The notes beneath the pieces were generated by a model. That model was not told where the DNA came from and did no database searches. It saw nothing but the letters and a program-made list of their open reading frames with translations. From Diplonema japonicum (Eukaryota; Euglenozoa; Diplonemea; Diplonemida; Diplonemidae): a stretch of 64,000 bases of DNA. A program made the position numbers and the translations under genes. How positions within the stretch are numbered: the first letter of the stretch is position 1; the number at the start of each line of letters is the position of its first letter. Positions 13,770-24,684 of the stretch are shown piece by piece. Location: positions 248,001 through 312,000 of the forward strand of contig OZ025676.1 in the NCBI GenBank assembly GCA_964019335.1. Direction: 5' to 3'.

Positions 13770-14925
13770 TCATGACTCCCGGTCCTCAGCCCCCCGGTGT
13801 GGCGTAATGGCCCCACAACCCAACCCTGAGAGAATATTTTTCACTGACTCAGGTGAAGGGGAGTTGGAAGAAGAGAAGGAGTTGGAGAGTAGCCTGCAAT
13901 TTTTTTTTTCTTTTTCTTTTCTTTCCCCCCATCCCCTCTTTTTCATACTTAAAGAAAACATTCACAGTGACAAGCGAGTCGCTTCCCGCCTGGTGAGCCT
14001 GCCCAATCCGAGCGGCGTCGAGAATGGACGCGAGGTTGTCCAACCCCCCGTTCCACTGGAGTTGCTCACAGGTCCTCGCCATGTGTTTGGTGTCGAAAAA
14101 GCTTGGAAAGTACATTTCAAGCAATTCGAGAAACTGTGCTTCTTCATAAGGTACCTCTTGACTGGTCAACAACCGTATTAGGTAAGCAAAATCGTAACCC
14201 GAGGCGAAGGACACCCATGTTATTTCATCACTGAGGACCAACCCGCTACTTAATATCAGCTCTGCAAACCGGGCAACATCGCATCCCTTTTGCCTGGAAA
14301 AAAAATATAAAAAAAAAAAAATTTTTTTTTCATACTTCAGCTGAGAAAATTCTATCCCGGAGTTCTTCAACAGCGTGATGGAGTCCAGTGCGTACATGTC
14401 GTTCTCAAGGTCAAAAGCGAAGTTAATTTGAAATGTGCTCACTCGATCAGGCGGTGTATTCCCCTTTGAATCTCTAAAGCACATCCCAATCTGGATTACC
14501 TTTAGTATGTTAACATTTACTCTAATCGTTTGCCAGAGCGGAGATGAACCGTTCTTCACGGTTTTGGCATTCGCGTGCGCCACAACACCGGGGAACTCCG
14601 TGTCCATGCCGATCACGTTGTAGCCAGCCTTTACAAGATCGGACATACTCGTCACGGCGTCCTCAAGGTTTTCCGACCAGACTTCTTTGATAATTTCAGG
14701 GTAATTCAGAGTCTGTGGGCTGCTATGTATGTGTTGCTGCCCTTGCAATTTTCGGTCAAATATCCCAAGGTCCAAGCCCCCATCATAAACCGACTGCTGC
14801 TGCGATACCATTGTGGGGTAGAATTCCTTCGCATTTGGGTTGTACCCTTTGAATGAAAAACCTGTTTTTTTTTTTTTTTTCTTTTTTGTTAACATACCCT
14901 CCGCTGGAGCGGAAGTCGGTGGCAT
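13770..14925 (-). CDS. CAF1/POP2-type CCR4-NOT deadenylase (two introns)
   Basis: Catalytic subunit of the CCR4-NOT complex that shortens mRNA poly(A) tails, an RNase D/DEDD exonuclease. Exons by continuity: 14925-14336, 14293-13949, 13893-13770 (352 residues). Key motifs are GMDTEFPG (first D and E), QIGMCFRDSKGN, QINFAFDLENDMY, FASGYDFAYLIRLLT, FDTKHM and the final HQAGSDSLVT. Intron 1 (14294-14335, 42 nt) begins GTATGA and ends CAG; removing it restores the family spacing between GIEFSQLK and QKGCDVARFAEL. Intron 2 (13894-13948, 55 nt, GTATGA...GCAG) falls after VFFK and leads to a tail rich in Ser. Start MPPTSAPAEGM at 14925; upstream sequence is low-complexity. Confidence 0.92.
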
Positions 14926-15240
14926 GGTTAGTAGATTAATTTTTTTTTGTATTTTTTTTTTTTTGTATTTTCTTCTTTTTTTTTTTGTGTGTGTCTTTCT
15001 TAATTTTTTTTTTGTGTTAAAAAAAAGAAAAAAAAGAAAAAAAACCACCTTATTCACGCCTCAATGAACTTTTTCTGATCTTTGAAGAAGAATGAAAATT
15101 TCACTCGAGCGACAGAAAAAAATTCATATTCGTTGTGAATAAACAGCTGCTGAGATCCGGAACATAAAAAAAAAAAAAGAAATAAAAGAACTGGTATTTT
15201 TTTTTCTTCTTTTTTTTTTGGTTTCCCAGAAAGGCCTTCC

Positions 15241-15271
<31 letters not shown>

Positions 15272-15313
15272 AAGAAACACTAATCGAAGGAGTCCTTCCC
15301 TTTTTCCTCCTCA

Positions 15314-15695
15314 TCATTTTTTTTCTGCCGCTGTTTTTGCAAGTTGTTCTCGTGCATCGGCTTCTCTCTCCATCGCACTGGTTTTTTTTTTTTTTTTTTT
15401 TTCCCGTCACATACGTTACGGCATTTACTACTTGAATGCTAGCAACGGTATCCCTCTGTTTCCTTGCTAGAAGCGGGCCTTCCAGCCTCGCCTTCCTCTC
15501 CTTATTGATCAGCATCATAACATTTAACGCTGCCAGGTAGCACCCTGTGCCCATGAGGACGTACACAGACCCCACCCACCCATAGTACCCAATCTTCCTC
15601 TTTGTCTGTCGCACTAAAGGGTGCGTGTGATAAGCTTCTGTCATATTATCCCACCTCTCCTCCATCCTTCTTAACCGCCTCACGAGTTGTGACAT
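15314..15695 (-). CDS. Small single-pass membrane protein (one intron)
   Basis: Unrecognised protein of 114 residues. Exons 15695-15415 and 15377-15314 are joined across a 37-nt intron starting GTATGT and ending CCAG; after splicing the second exon reads AMEREADAREQLAKTAAEKK and stops. The N-terminal half is basic (MSQLVRRLRRMEERWDNM), followed by a likely membrane segment at about residues 40-63 (GYYGWVGSVYVLMGTGCYLA). A charged helix follows. This layout would suit a small organelle inner-membrane protein, but that is inference. Confidence 0.65.
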
Positions 15696-16016
15696 TTTTT
15701 TTTTCCCCTCCTTTTTGTTTGCTCCTTTGTTAAGTTCTTTCTGTGCCACTGTGGAGAAAAAAAAAAAAAAAAAAAAAAAAAGAAACTCGAAAATTAATTT
15801 TGCGAATACGGAGAAAGAACAACAAAGAGAAATATTCACCATGATAGCGCAACCCGGTGAGGCAGCAAGAAAGACACTATTGTCGAAGAAAGGGGGAGGG
15901 GATGGGGGGATATATATTTTTCTCTCCCTCCCCTCTCCTCCCCATTATTCGCTTTTTTTTTAAAAAAAAAGGGGGGGGAAGAAAAAAAAAACATCCCAAG
16001 CACTCACAAAATCTTT
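15696..16016. other. Spacer, no gene seen
   Basis: Contains an A run at 15754-15780 and C/T- and A-rich tracts. Nothing else is recognisable before the TTAA of the piggyBac element. Confidence 0.6.
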
Positions 16017-17820
16017 TTAACCATCTATCAACAAGCGTCTATATATAGACGATTTGAAAAAAAATCTTTTACGCAAAGGGCTTTCAATGCAATACGGCCC
16101 GGCCCTTTCTTGCCGGCGGGGTCCTGCGCGGAAAATATGAAAAATATAAACTAAATGCTGCCCTAACTTAACAAGAAAATGAAAAAATAAAAAAAAAACG
16201 CCACCCTTAAAAATCACTTCAAAAAAAGGCGCCCGGAAAGAGGCCGGAAGAGGACGTCATGAGTGATGGTAGCACTGATGGCTCATCCCTATTATGCAAT
16301 TTTGATACAAACAGTGATTCTGATACGAATTCGACCGATTCCGAGTCACAGCAGGGTGATTGGACGGCAAAGCCGGAGCAGTTGGAAGGCATCCGGTTTC
16401 GTGAAGATCGGAATCCTTGTGGACCCTGTTTTGACATCAGAGGCTCAACGCCATTCCATATATTCTCCCAAATGCTCGTCCCAAACTTTATTCGGGTCAT
16501 AACTTCGAACAATGTGGCAAATGCGGCTAAAAAAGGTGCCTCCCTGGATCTCGATGCTGCTTCTCTGCGTACCTTCCTAGGTGTCCTTTTGTCGATGGAC
16601 TTGGATATCAAGCCAGATTATTCTGATTACTGGTGCACTGGCTCCACGTTTCTCAACTACACCCCTGGGTACGCCACCGTCATGTCAAGAGACCGCTTTT
16701 TGACTATTCTGGGAAATCTGTGTTTCCACAGCGAAACAAACAAGCGTGCTGACTTCTACCTATCGCGAAGGCCTCCCGGAGATCATGGATGCCCCAAAGA
16801 AGCGAGGCCGCAAGCCCAAGGACGCGCATCCCGTGGGGACACAGTTCCACCAGCACGCGAGCATCCTTTGCACCACAACGTGGCATGACATCAAGCCTGT
16901 GTGCTTTCTATCGACGTTGGATGTTCCAGTGAAGTCAAATTTGACCGTCCGCCAAAAGAGAATGAAAGCCGGAAAGGACATCTTGTTCCCCACCAAGTGC
17001 ATATTTACAACACCGCAATGGGCGGAACCGACGCTGGGTGACGCTGTGACAAAACGCCATAAACGCACCCTTATGACTTAAAAGTGGCCCCTAAAAGTAT
17101 TTTCGTACTTGTTAGGTAAATCTCTGGCGAATGCTTGGCTTGTTTGGAAAGAAGCCTTGCCCCCCAACACCCTGAGTACGAACGACAGTGGATTCACGCC
17201 TTTCAAAGAGGCAGTCATCGAAGGGCTACTAGGGAGGCAGTCTAAACAACAGATAAAGTCAACTACAGAGCAGGCTGCCCCAATACCATGCCCCGAAACA
17301 CAGAACGAGTGCTCTGAGACCCCAATGCGCCGTGACAGTACCTTCTGGGACCATTTCCCCGAAAAAGTAGTGCAACGTGCGGTGCAAGCATTTCAAGTCG
17401 AAAAGACCCCTATTTCAGTGTTCAGCCTGCTTGGTACAACTTTGCGTGACTCCGTGCTTCAAAGACTACCACCTTGCCGGGGATACCCCCCAGAAACCCC
17501 TCTCGGGGTCAAAAAAGAAGTCCCCCAGCCCTGGGGCACGTACGAACCGCGACAAGAAGGCCTTAAATAGCTTTTTATAGAATTTTACAGTCGATTTTTT
17601 TTGACTTGTTTTTTGTACCCCCTCTCGAGCACTTCAGGAACGATATTTTTGACAATGTTGTGGGGGTGGGCCCTGCTGTGGGCACCCTCTCTCTAGAATT
17701 GGGACATCTGGAGGCATTTTCGGGGGCATATAGCCCCGGCGTTGCGCTAGAATAGCTTTTTTTGAAGTTTTGAAAATTTACCCCCTGGTGGGCAAAAATG
17801 GTCCGTTGGTAGATGGTTAA
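16017..17820 (+). mobile_element. Non-autonomous piggyBac element, copy 1
   Basis: The element body is 16021-17816, flanked by the piggyBac target duplication TTAA at 16017-16020 and 17817-17820. Ends are inverted: CCATCTATCAACAAGCG on the left and CGTTGGTAGATGG on the right. It carries remnants of a piggyBac transposase gene but lacks the catalytic core. It lies 39 bases downstream of the arylsulfatase stop codon. Confidence 0.92.
16259..17570 (+). pseudogene. piggyBac transposase remnant, catalytic core deleted (copy 1)
   Basis: Intact piggyBac transposases are about 550-600 residues with a DDD catalytic core and a C-terminal Cys-rich domain. Here the N-terminal region is open (16259-16888: MSDGSTDGSS..., NAAKKGASLDLDAASLRTFL, TVMSRDRFLTILGNLCFHSE). 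Right after NKRADFY the sequence jumps to the segment that normally follows the core (REGLPEIMDAPKKRGRKPKD, FLSTLDVPVKSNLTVRQKRM). About 200 residues with the first catalytic residues are missing. Later parts are in other frames: MGG-like segment, LANAWLVWKEALPPNTLS, and the zinc-binding tail FQCSACLVQLCVTPCFKDYH (17377-17580). Not functional as a transposase. Confidence 0.88.
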
Positions 17821-17859
17821 ACATAAAACGTTGGTAAATTGCATCCCCAAGAAATTTTC

Positions 17860-19458
17860 TCACGGAGTAGGCTTGCAGTAAGGGTCGAACGGACCAAAGC
17901 TGCTATAAGGAATATCACCTCCCGTGTACGCCTTGATGCTCCAAGTCGAGGGGGTAATAGTACAATTGGAGAGAGTAGGGTACTTCTGCTGAGAGTGAGG
18001 ATCACTGCACAAGTCGTATTGAGAAGAAGTGCCACGGGCCATCTGATTGGGGACGGGTGTGATGGTGGCGATGTGTGCCGCACGTGAGGCGTTGATACCT
18101 GCCATGACCTGCTGGTACTCTTGGGACGTGGCGTCGATGGGGTACGTCTCGCTTATGTCATACTCAATGTTGTAGAGCAGCGGGGGGTTCTGCACTACCG
18201 GTTGCGAGGCCAGGTGGGTGTTTGTCACGTAGTGCGCCTTGTATGACCCGCACCTCACAGCCCATAGACCTGGGATGGGACCCGTGCTTGACAGGACGTT
18301 GTTCGTCCCTGCCTGCGTCTCGTCCTCTCGTCCCGCCATGGCCTGTCCATCCACACCCTTCCAGATGAACACGCACTGGTGTGCTGTCGGTGCTGTCTCG
18401 TTCATCAGCACTTGCGACATGTCCCTCCCGTCCAGGACTAGCCCCTTAGGGACTTCCACCCCGGCCAGCTTTAGCATGGTTGGGAAGATGTCATAGGTTG
18501 CCACAACTTGTGGTGACACTCTAGGGGCCACGGTGCCCTTCCACCGCACGATGCCGGGTACCCTTACCCCGCCTTCCCATGTGGTGGTTTTCCCCTCCCT
18601 CAACGGACCCGCCGACCCGCCTTCGAGCTTCTGGATCAACCACGGGCCGTTGTCCGACGAGAAGAACACAACCGTGTTTTCATCGAGACCGTTCTTCTGG
18701 AGGCTCGCCATCACCTGCGACACACCGTCGTCGAGCTCTGCCATGGCGTCGCCGAACCTGCCCCTGCGGCTGGTGCCGCAGTGCTTCTGGCTGCAGAAGT
18801 TCGGGACGTGCACGTGGGACCACGCGAGGTACAAGAAGAAGCTGGCCTTATCGGCAGCAGCCTTTGTGAGGAAGTCGTCGGCCTTGTCGGCGTAGCGTTG
18901 GGTGAGGGTTTCAAGGTCGCACGGCTGCTCGATGATGGTGGTGTTGTGGAGGAGGGGGAGGGCTCGTTCGCCGGGTTCGTCCTTGCCGTTCCTCCATGGG
19001 GAGATGCCCATGTCGACCGAGTAGGGGACACCGTAGTACTCATCGAAGCCTCTGTTGGTGGGGAGGTACTCCTCGCGCTGCCCGACGTGCCACTTCCCGA
19101 TAGCGAGAGAGCGGTAGCCTGCAGGGCCGAGAAGGTTAGCAAAGGTGGTCTCGTTAGTGGGAAGCCCACCCACAGCGTCGGCTCTGAAGACACCTCCAAG
19201 GGGGCCTGTCCCTGCGCACCCTGATCGGATGGGCAGTCTCCCAGTAAGCATAGACGCTCTGCTTGGGCTGCACACATGGAACCCTGAGTACCACTGTGTG
19301 AACCTCACCCCTTCGCTCGCTAGCTTGTCAATTCCAGGTGTCCCCACTGTAGGGTTGCCATACACAGAGGGGTCCCCGTACCCCATGTCGTCAGCGAACA
19401 AGATCAAAAAGTTCGGCCGTGCCGCCAGTGCAGCACCTAGCAAGATCACCGCATTCAT
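17860..19458 (-). CDS. Arylsulfatase (cerebroside-sulfatase type), secreted or lysosomal
   Basis: Hydrolyses sulfate esters; 532 residues. A short hydrophobic signal (MNAVILLGAALAA) leads into NFLILFADDMGYGD, the metal-binding aspartates. The signature CSPSRASMLTGRLPIRSG carries the Cys that becomes formylglycine. Other active-site pieces are IGKWHVGQ (Lys), WSHVHVP (His), FSSDNGPW (Asp-Asn) and GKTTTWEGGVRVPG (Lys). All expected catalytic positions are present and the length is normal for arylsulfatase A-like enzymes. Start at 19458 gives the signal peptide; an upstream ATG adds a Lys-rich stretch. The gene is bracketed by two inverted piggyBac copies; the downstream one starts 40 bases after the stop. 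Confidence 0.93.
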   Translation of the reverse strand: MNAVILLGAALAARPNFLILFADDMGYGDPSVYGNPTVGTPGIDKLASEGVRFTQWYSGFHVCSPSRASMLTGRLPIRSGCAGTGPLGGVFRADAVGGLPTNETTFANLLGPAGYRSLAIGKWHVGQREEYLPTNRGFDEYYGVPYSVDMGISPWRNGKDEPGERALPLLHNTTIIEQPCDLETLTQRYADKADDFLTKAAADKASFFLYLAWSHVHVPNFCSQKHCGTSRRGRFGDAMAELDDGVSQVMASLQKNGLDENTVVFFSSDNGPWLIQKLEGGSAGPLREGKTTTWEGGVRVPGIVRWKGTVAPRVSPQVVATYDIFPTMLKLAGVEVPKGLVLDGRDMSQVLMNETAPTAHQCVFIWKGVDGQAMAGREDETQAGTNNVLSSTGPIPGLWAVRCGSYKAHYVTNTHLASQPVVQNPPLLYNIEYDISETYPIDATSQEYQQVMAGINASRAAHIATITPVPNQMARGTSSQYDLCSDPHSQQKYPTLSNCTITPSTWSIKAYTGGDIPYSSFGPFDPYCKPTP

Positions 19459-19596
19459 CTTTTTTTTTTTTTTAAATTTGTGCAGTCGAAGAGAGAACAA
19501 CTTCTCGTTTTCGCCTTTTTTAAGAGTTTAATAGAGTCACGGAGGCAGGGGGAGAATAGAATAAAAAGGGATCTTTTTTTAGGTTCCGGCGTGGGG

Positions 19597-19637
<41 letters not shown>

Positions 19638-19855
19638 AATTTTGAATAGGGGTATAAGGAAAATAAAAAAGGGAAAGAAAGGTGTTTGGTTCCTCTCTGG
19701 CAAGGTTAAAAAGCGTGTAAATAAAATATTGATTTCTAGTGGGGCCATGCAGTATGTGACACAGCGGACACCCTTGTGAAATAAAAAAAAAAAAAAAAAA
19801 AAAAGAGAACATGGACATAAGGCATGTGTTTTTCGCACTCACCCAACTAGTCCCT
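19459..19855. other. Arylsulfatase upstream spacer
   Basis: Contains a T run (19600-19630) and an A run (19783-19803). No gene seen; ends at the TTAA of piggyBac copy 2. Confidence 0.6.
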
Positions 19856-21569
19856 TTAACCATCGACCATTTTTGCCCGCCAGGGGGTAAATTTTCAAAA
19901 CTTCAAAAAAAGCTATTCTAGCGCAACGCCGGGGCTATATGCCCCCGGAAATGCCTCCAGATGTCCCAATTCTAGAGAGAGGGTGCCCACAGCAGGGCCC
20001 ACCCCCACAACATTGTCAAAAATATCGTTCCTGAAGTGCCCGAGAGGGGTACAAAAAACAAGTCAAAAAAAATCGACTGTAAAATTCTGTAAAGAGCTAT
20101 TTAAGGCCTTCTTGACGCGGTTCGTACGTGCCCCAGGGCTGGGGGACTTCTTTTTTGACCCCGAGAGGGGTTTCTGGGGGGTATCCCCGGCAAGGTGGTG
20201 GTCTTTGAAGCACGGAGTCACGCAAAGTTGTACCAAGCAGGTTGAACACTGAAATAGGGGTCATTTCAACTTGCCATGCTTGCACCGCACGTTGCGCTAC
20301 TTTTTCGGGGAAATGGTCCCAGAAGGTACTATCGCGGCGCATTGGGGTCTCAGGGCACTCGTTCTGTGTTTCGGGGCATGGTATTGGGGCAGCCTGCTCT
20401 GTAGTTGACTTTAGCTGTTGTTTAGACTGCCTCCCTAGTAGCCCTTCGATGACTGCCTCTTTGAAAGGCGTGAATCCACTGTCGTTCGTACTCAGGAAAC
20501 AAGCCAAGCATTTGCCAGAGATTTATCTAACAAGTACGAAAATACTTTCAGGGGCCACTTCGAAGTCATAAGGGTGCGTTTATGGCGTTTTGTCACAGCG
20601 TCACCCAGCGTCGGTTCCGCCCATTGCGGTGTTGTAAATATGCACTTGGTGGGGAGTGGGATGTCCTTTCCGGCTTTCATTCTCTTTTGGCCGACACGTC
20701 AAATTTGACTTCACCAGAACATCCAACGTCGACAGAAAGCGCGCAGGCTTGATGTCATGCCACGTTGTGGTGCAAAGGATGCTCACGTGCTGGTGGAATT
20801 CTTTGGGGCATCCGTGATTTCCGGGAGGCCTTTGCGATAGGTAGAAGTCAGCACGCTTGTTTGTTTCGCTGTGGAAACACAGATTTCCCAGAATAGTCAA
20901 AAAGCGGTCTCTTGACATGACGGTGGCGTACCCAGGGGTGTGGAGACGTGGAGCCAGTGCGCCAGTAGTCAGAATAATCTGGCTTGATATCCAAGTCCAT
21001 CGACAAAAGGACACCTAGGAAGGTACGCAGAGAAGCAGCATCGAGATCCAGGGAAACACCTTTTTTAGCCGCATTTGCCACATTGTTCAAAGTTATGACC
21101 CAAATAACGTTTGGGGCGAGCATTTGGGAGAATATATGGTATGGCGTTGAGCCTCTGATGTCAAAACAGGGTCCACAAGGATTTCGATCTTCACGAAACC
21201 GGATGCCTTCCAACCGCTCCGGCTTTGCCGTCCAATCACCCTGCTGTGACTCGGAATCGGCCGAATTCGAATCAGAATCACTGTCCGTACCAAAATTGCA
21301 TAATAGGGATGAGCCATCAGTGCTACCATCACTCATAATGTCCTCTTCCGGCCTCTTTCTGGGCACCCTTTTTTGAAGTGATTTTTAAGGGTAAATTTGG
21401 GCTGGCGTTTTTTTTTTCTTTTTTCTTTTTTCTTTTTCTTGTTAAGTTAGGGCAGCATTTAGTTTATATTTTTCATATTTTCCGCGCAGGACCCCGGATG
21501 AAAGCCCTTTGCGCAAAAGATTTTTTTTTCAAATCGTCTCTATAAAGACGCTCGTTGGTAGATGGTTAA
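19856..21569 (-). mobile_element. Non-autonomous piggyBac element, copy 2 (inverted)
   Basis: Body 19860-21565, TTAA at 19856-19859 and 21566-21569. The right end reads CTCGTTGGTAGATGG. The left end is CCATCGACCATTTTTGCC, lacking about eight bases (TACCAACG) present at the same place in copies 1 and 3. Orientation is opposite to copy 1. Confidence 0.9.
20097..21366 (-). pseudogene. piggyBac transposase remnant (copy 2)
   Basis: Same protein as copy 1: N-terminal part 21366-20848 (MPRKRPEEDIMSDGSTDGSS, SLDLDAASLRTFLGVLLSM), and C-terminal part 20507-20097 (NDSGFTPFKEAVIEGLLGRQ, FWDHFPEKVAQRAVQAW). The catalytic core is missing at the same junction as in copy 1. A further deletion removes the KKRGRKPKD segment, so sequence runs from GNHGCPKE directly into FHQHVSILCTTTWHD. 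Several frameshifts. Confidence 0.86.
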
Positions 21570-22343
21570 AAAGAAAAAAAAAAGGATATCCTTTTACAGT
21601 GCATTCTTTCATGCACTCTCCGCCCTGCCTCATCTAGTTCGAAGTGGCTTTGCGGGGAGGGGGCGGGGAGGGGGGGATAAGAACCTGTGTATCAGTTCTA
21701 TATGTGGTTTATTCTTTTTATTTCTTCTTCCGTGAGCTGATTTCGCAAAGAGACAAAAGAGAACAAACTTCGATAACATATCGGTGTAGGGGGAGGGGGG
21801 GCGGGGAGAGATGCCATCATCAGTTTAATTACCTCGTCGTTGAGATGGTTGCTTTACGGTAACAAAAAGGGGGAGCGGGGGGAGAGTGAAGAGAGGGACA
21901 ATCATTCGGTTAGGAACACAAGGTCGGGAGGGGGTCGTGAGCAAAAGAGCACATTAAATATATTTTATGTTCTTTTGAGAAAAAATAAGAATAAAAAAAT
22001 CACCCCCCCCCCTCCTCTCCCAGGGTTCCTCACTATTCTCCATCTATACTGCTCCATACAGGTATAATATATGAGTTAAAGGAAGTCTTTGTGAGACGCC
22101 CCCTTGTTCTCATCTTCAACCTGCACCGTATAAAGAAACAAATAGGGCAGCACTTAATAAAGAAGAAAACGACAACAAAAAAACGCCATATCGATACCAT
22201 GCCCGTTTAGCGGAGGTATATGTGTGGGGGAAGAGAACACAAAAAAAAACTCAAATTAACACGCAAGTTCCTGAGACGAAAGATGCATGCCCTAAAAAAA
22301 GGGGTGGGGGTATGGTCAGTATCGGAAAAAAAAAAAACCCCCG
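21570..22343. other. Spacer with a truncated SINE-like 5' end
   Basis: Mostly A/G-rich. At 22064-22110 is ATATATGAGTTAAAGGAAGT followed by CTTTGTGAGACGCCCC, identical to 56660-56705 and sharing its first ~17 bases with the longer SINE-like repeat. No gene seen. Confidence 0.6.
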
Positions 22344-24476
22344 CTACAACTGTGTACTAGAAGGGAACGAAGATGACGCATATGAGGTTGCCCGCAGGCC
22401 TGCAAGCTGCAGATTAGGAACCAGTTTCTTAGGGCGAAGCAGGTCTGTCCCCACAGAAGTGGGCGGGGTGTTGTTCTGAGGGGTGACGGGTTCTGAGGGG
22501 GCCTCGGATACCAAAGACGACCCACACGTACCATGATGCCACCTAGCAAGCGGGGGGCTAGGCTGCTGCACCCCGACATCGAACAAGGGGAACATCTCCT
22601 TAGGACATCTTGAGTACTTCTTCTGGTGTGCAACAATCTTAATCAATCTATTGTACAAAGTCCGGGCTACGTCATCAGGCACACCGCCGTACTCCTCTAG
22701 ATACCCGCACAGATCGCGTATGAGAGTGTCCACAGAACCAAACTGCAGTTCAGCGAAGACGGCGGTCCACATGTGAACGGAGCTGGGGTCTTTGTTGCGG
22801 AGCTGTAACACCTTCGATTCCGGTTCGAATACTTGATAAACAGTGTAGGCACCTTCTGTTTTAGAGGTGATCCTGTCTATCGGCCGCACGTACATTGGTT
22901 CCTTTGAAGCCGTGCCGCATTCTTCGTTGCAGAGCATGAAGACCGATGGGAACGACCTCCTCAGTTCGGCAAGCTCCGACAACACGTTCCAAACGGTCCC
23001 GACGACTTGATACTCACGCGACGCCATTGTCCCGACGACACCCACGTGGCAGGTCGCCGTTGCCGCGAAGCAGTGAACCTTTAGCGTTTTGATGTCAGTT
23101 GAACAATGCCCCGTCAGCGACGCGACACGTTTACTGTTCCACTGTTTGTGTATTTGAAAACCCGTGTATATAGCGGCAGTGCTGTGGTCTGGGTGGCGTA
23201 GGGGACCGTTGAAGATTATCTCAACACTGTTGTGCTTGAATCGTGTTGCGTACCCGTGGTTCTTCTTGGCTATGTTTGACACTAAATCGTGGAATCCGCA
23301 TACAACGGCAGCGATGGCCCTCCTCCGGACTGTAAGATCATTGACACCATCCAGACCGACAACAAGCACGGTGACTTCTCGCTTGCAAAGCATGGAATCG
23401 AAGTCGCACCGTGGGGACGACACCACCTCTGAGGGTTCCGCCGTGGTTTCATCGTTGCTGAGCAGTACAACAACTATCTTCTTGATCACGCTCAGTACCA
23501 GTGTTGTAACCGACGTTGCTAAGGAAGCAACCGCGAAAATATTTCTGTTTGTCGATTTTGTCAGGTCGTACACCGAGACCGCGATCGGCAGCAACGTTGC
23601 AAACGGGAAGCTGTACAGAGATCTCTTCACCGTGTATGCTCTTACACTGTCGGGGATCGGGCAGTAGAAGTTCAGCCCAGCGAACGATAGGTTCATCCAC
23701 AGGATCTCGAGGTTCAGGATGTTCAACAGCGAGAGAAAACACCCTAGAACCACGGATTTCGTGCAGTGCTGTATCCATACACTGACCTCCTTCGAAGCCT
23801 TCCCATGCGACAGAACCAGGAACGCGCTGCCGAGGTTGATGAACCCTGTCAGAGCAATAGACCCAACAACAGCCCAACCCAGGTATATCGGGGTTTTGTC
23901 GGTTTTCTTCAACAAATTAACTGCGAGAAGCATTGTTGTTGCCACGTCCAAAATGCTGATAAGGATTGACACGATGGGCCAGTAGTATCTGACTTCCGTG
24001 GTGCGGACACGGACGGTGATCTCGTCTTGCATGTGGCCCTCTAATATTTCTGCTAACTGGTTTGTGGTGTGGGGTTTGACCAGGTCGCCGCTTTCAGTGT
24101 ACATTCCGATCTCCACGGGCCTTCCCTCCTGGATGTTGAGGTTTTTTTTTGTCGTTGTGATGAACCGTTCTAAGCTTATTACCCCGTTAATGGTTTGTAG
24201 GTCAAACGATGCGTGTTTTTCCACTCCCTTCGCAGCCTGCATCAGCAGTGGTGTGGCCAGCAAGCCGGGGCCCAAGTACACGTTCGTCGAGTTGACCGGG
24301 CTTATTTTCTGTCCCTTCTCGTCCACAAGTAAACAGTTCACATGGATCGTCCTCTTCTTCACCTTGCACAGCTCGTCCAAAGACGCCTTTCGCATCTCAA
24401 TCAAAGCGAGCTTCTGAGGCATTGTGTCCAACGACAAATTTTCCAAGCTGTGCCCCAAAAGTTCATCGTTCAGCAT
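22344..24476 (-). CDS. Multi-pass membrane protein with a degenerate class III nucleotide-cyclase domain
   Basis: 710 residues. The N-terminal ~155 residues are soluble and include a beta-rich piece ending in ITVRVRTTEV. About five hydrophobic segments follow (near 165-190, 197-223, 241-270, 289-304, 313-340). From about 367 it resembles the adenylyl/guanylyl cyclase fold: VTVLVVGLDGVND at strand 1, HGYATRFKHNSVEIIFNG where active enzymes have a K-x-G-D motif, and GVVGTMASREYQVVGTVWN, the usual G-x-x-G...Y-x-V-x-G-x-x-V-N block. The second metal-binding Asp is replaced (KHNSV), so catalysis is doubtful; it may be regulatory or act as a half-site of a dimer. Start MLNDELLGHS at 24476 follows a low-complexity leader; an upstream in-frame ATG adds an 81-residue Lys-rich stretch. 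Confidence 0.68.
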   Translation of the reverse strand: MLNDELLGHSLENLSLDTMPQKLALIEMRKASLDELCKVKKRTIHVNCLLVDEKGQKISPVNSTNVYLGPGLLATPLLMQAAKGVEKHASFDLQTINGVISLERFITTTKKNLNIQEGRPVEIGMYTESGDLVKPHTTNQLAEILEGHMQDEITVRVRTTEVRYYWPIVSILISILDVATTMLLAVNLLKKTDKTPIYLGWAVVGSIALTGFINLGSAFLVLSHGKASKEVSVWIQHCTKSVVLGCFLSLLNILNLEILWMNLSFAGLNFYCPIPDSVRAYTVKRSLYSFPFATLLPIAVSVYDLTKSTNRNIFAVASLATSVTTLVLSVIKKIVVVLLSNDETTAEPSEVVSSPRCDFDSMLCKREVTVLVVGLDGVNDLTVRRRAIAAVVCGFHDLVSNIAKKNHGYATRFKHNSVEIIFNGPLRHPDHSTAAIYTGFQIHKQWNSKRVASLTGHCSTDIKTLKVHCFAATATCHVGVVGTMASREYQVVGTVWNVLSELAELRRSFPSVFMLCNEECGTASKEPMYVRPIDRITSKTEGAYTVYQVFEPESKVLQLRNKDPSSVHMWTAVFAELQFGSVDTLIRDLCGYLEEYGGVPDDVARTLYNRLIKIVAHQKKYSRCPKEMFPLFDVGVQQPSPPLARWHHGTCGSSLVSEAPSEPVTPQNNTPPTSVGTDLLRPKKLVPNLQLAGLRATSYASSSFPSSTQL

Positions 24477-24684
24477 GGAATGCCCTATACTTTTTTTTTT
24501 TTTTTTTCCTTTTCTTTTTTTTTTTTTGTGTGTGGTTTTAAGACGCTTGAACAAATAACAAAAAAAAAAAGGTTTTACTTGCCACATTAAAACCGTACAG
24601 AACCGGACCGTGAGGGGTGTTCTCGTCTTGTAAAAGACGATCGGAAAAAAAAAATCGTTGAAGGGAACTCCCCCTCCTCTTTTT

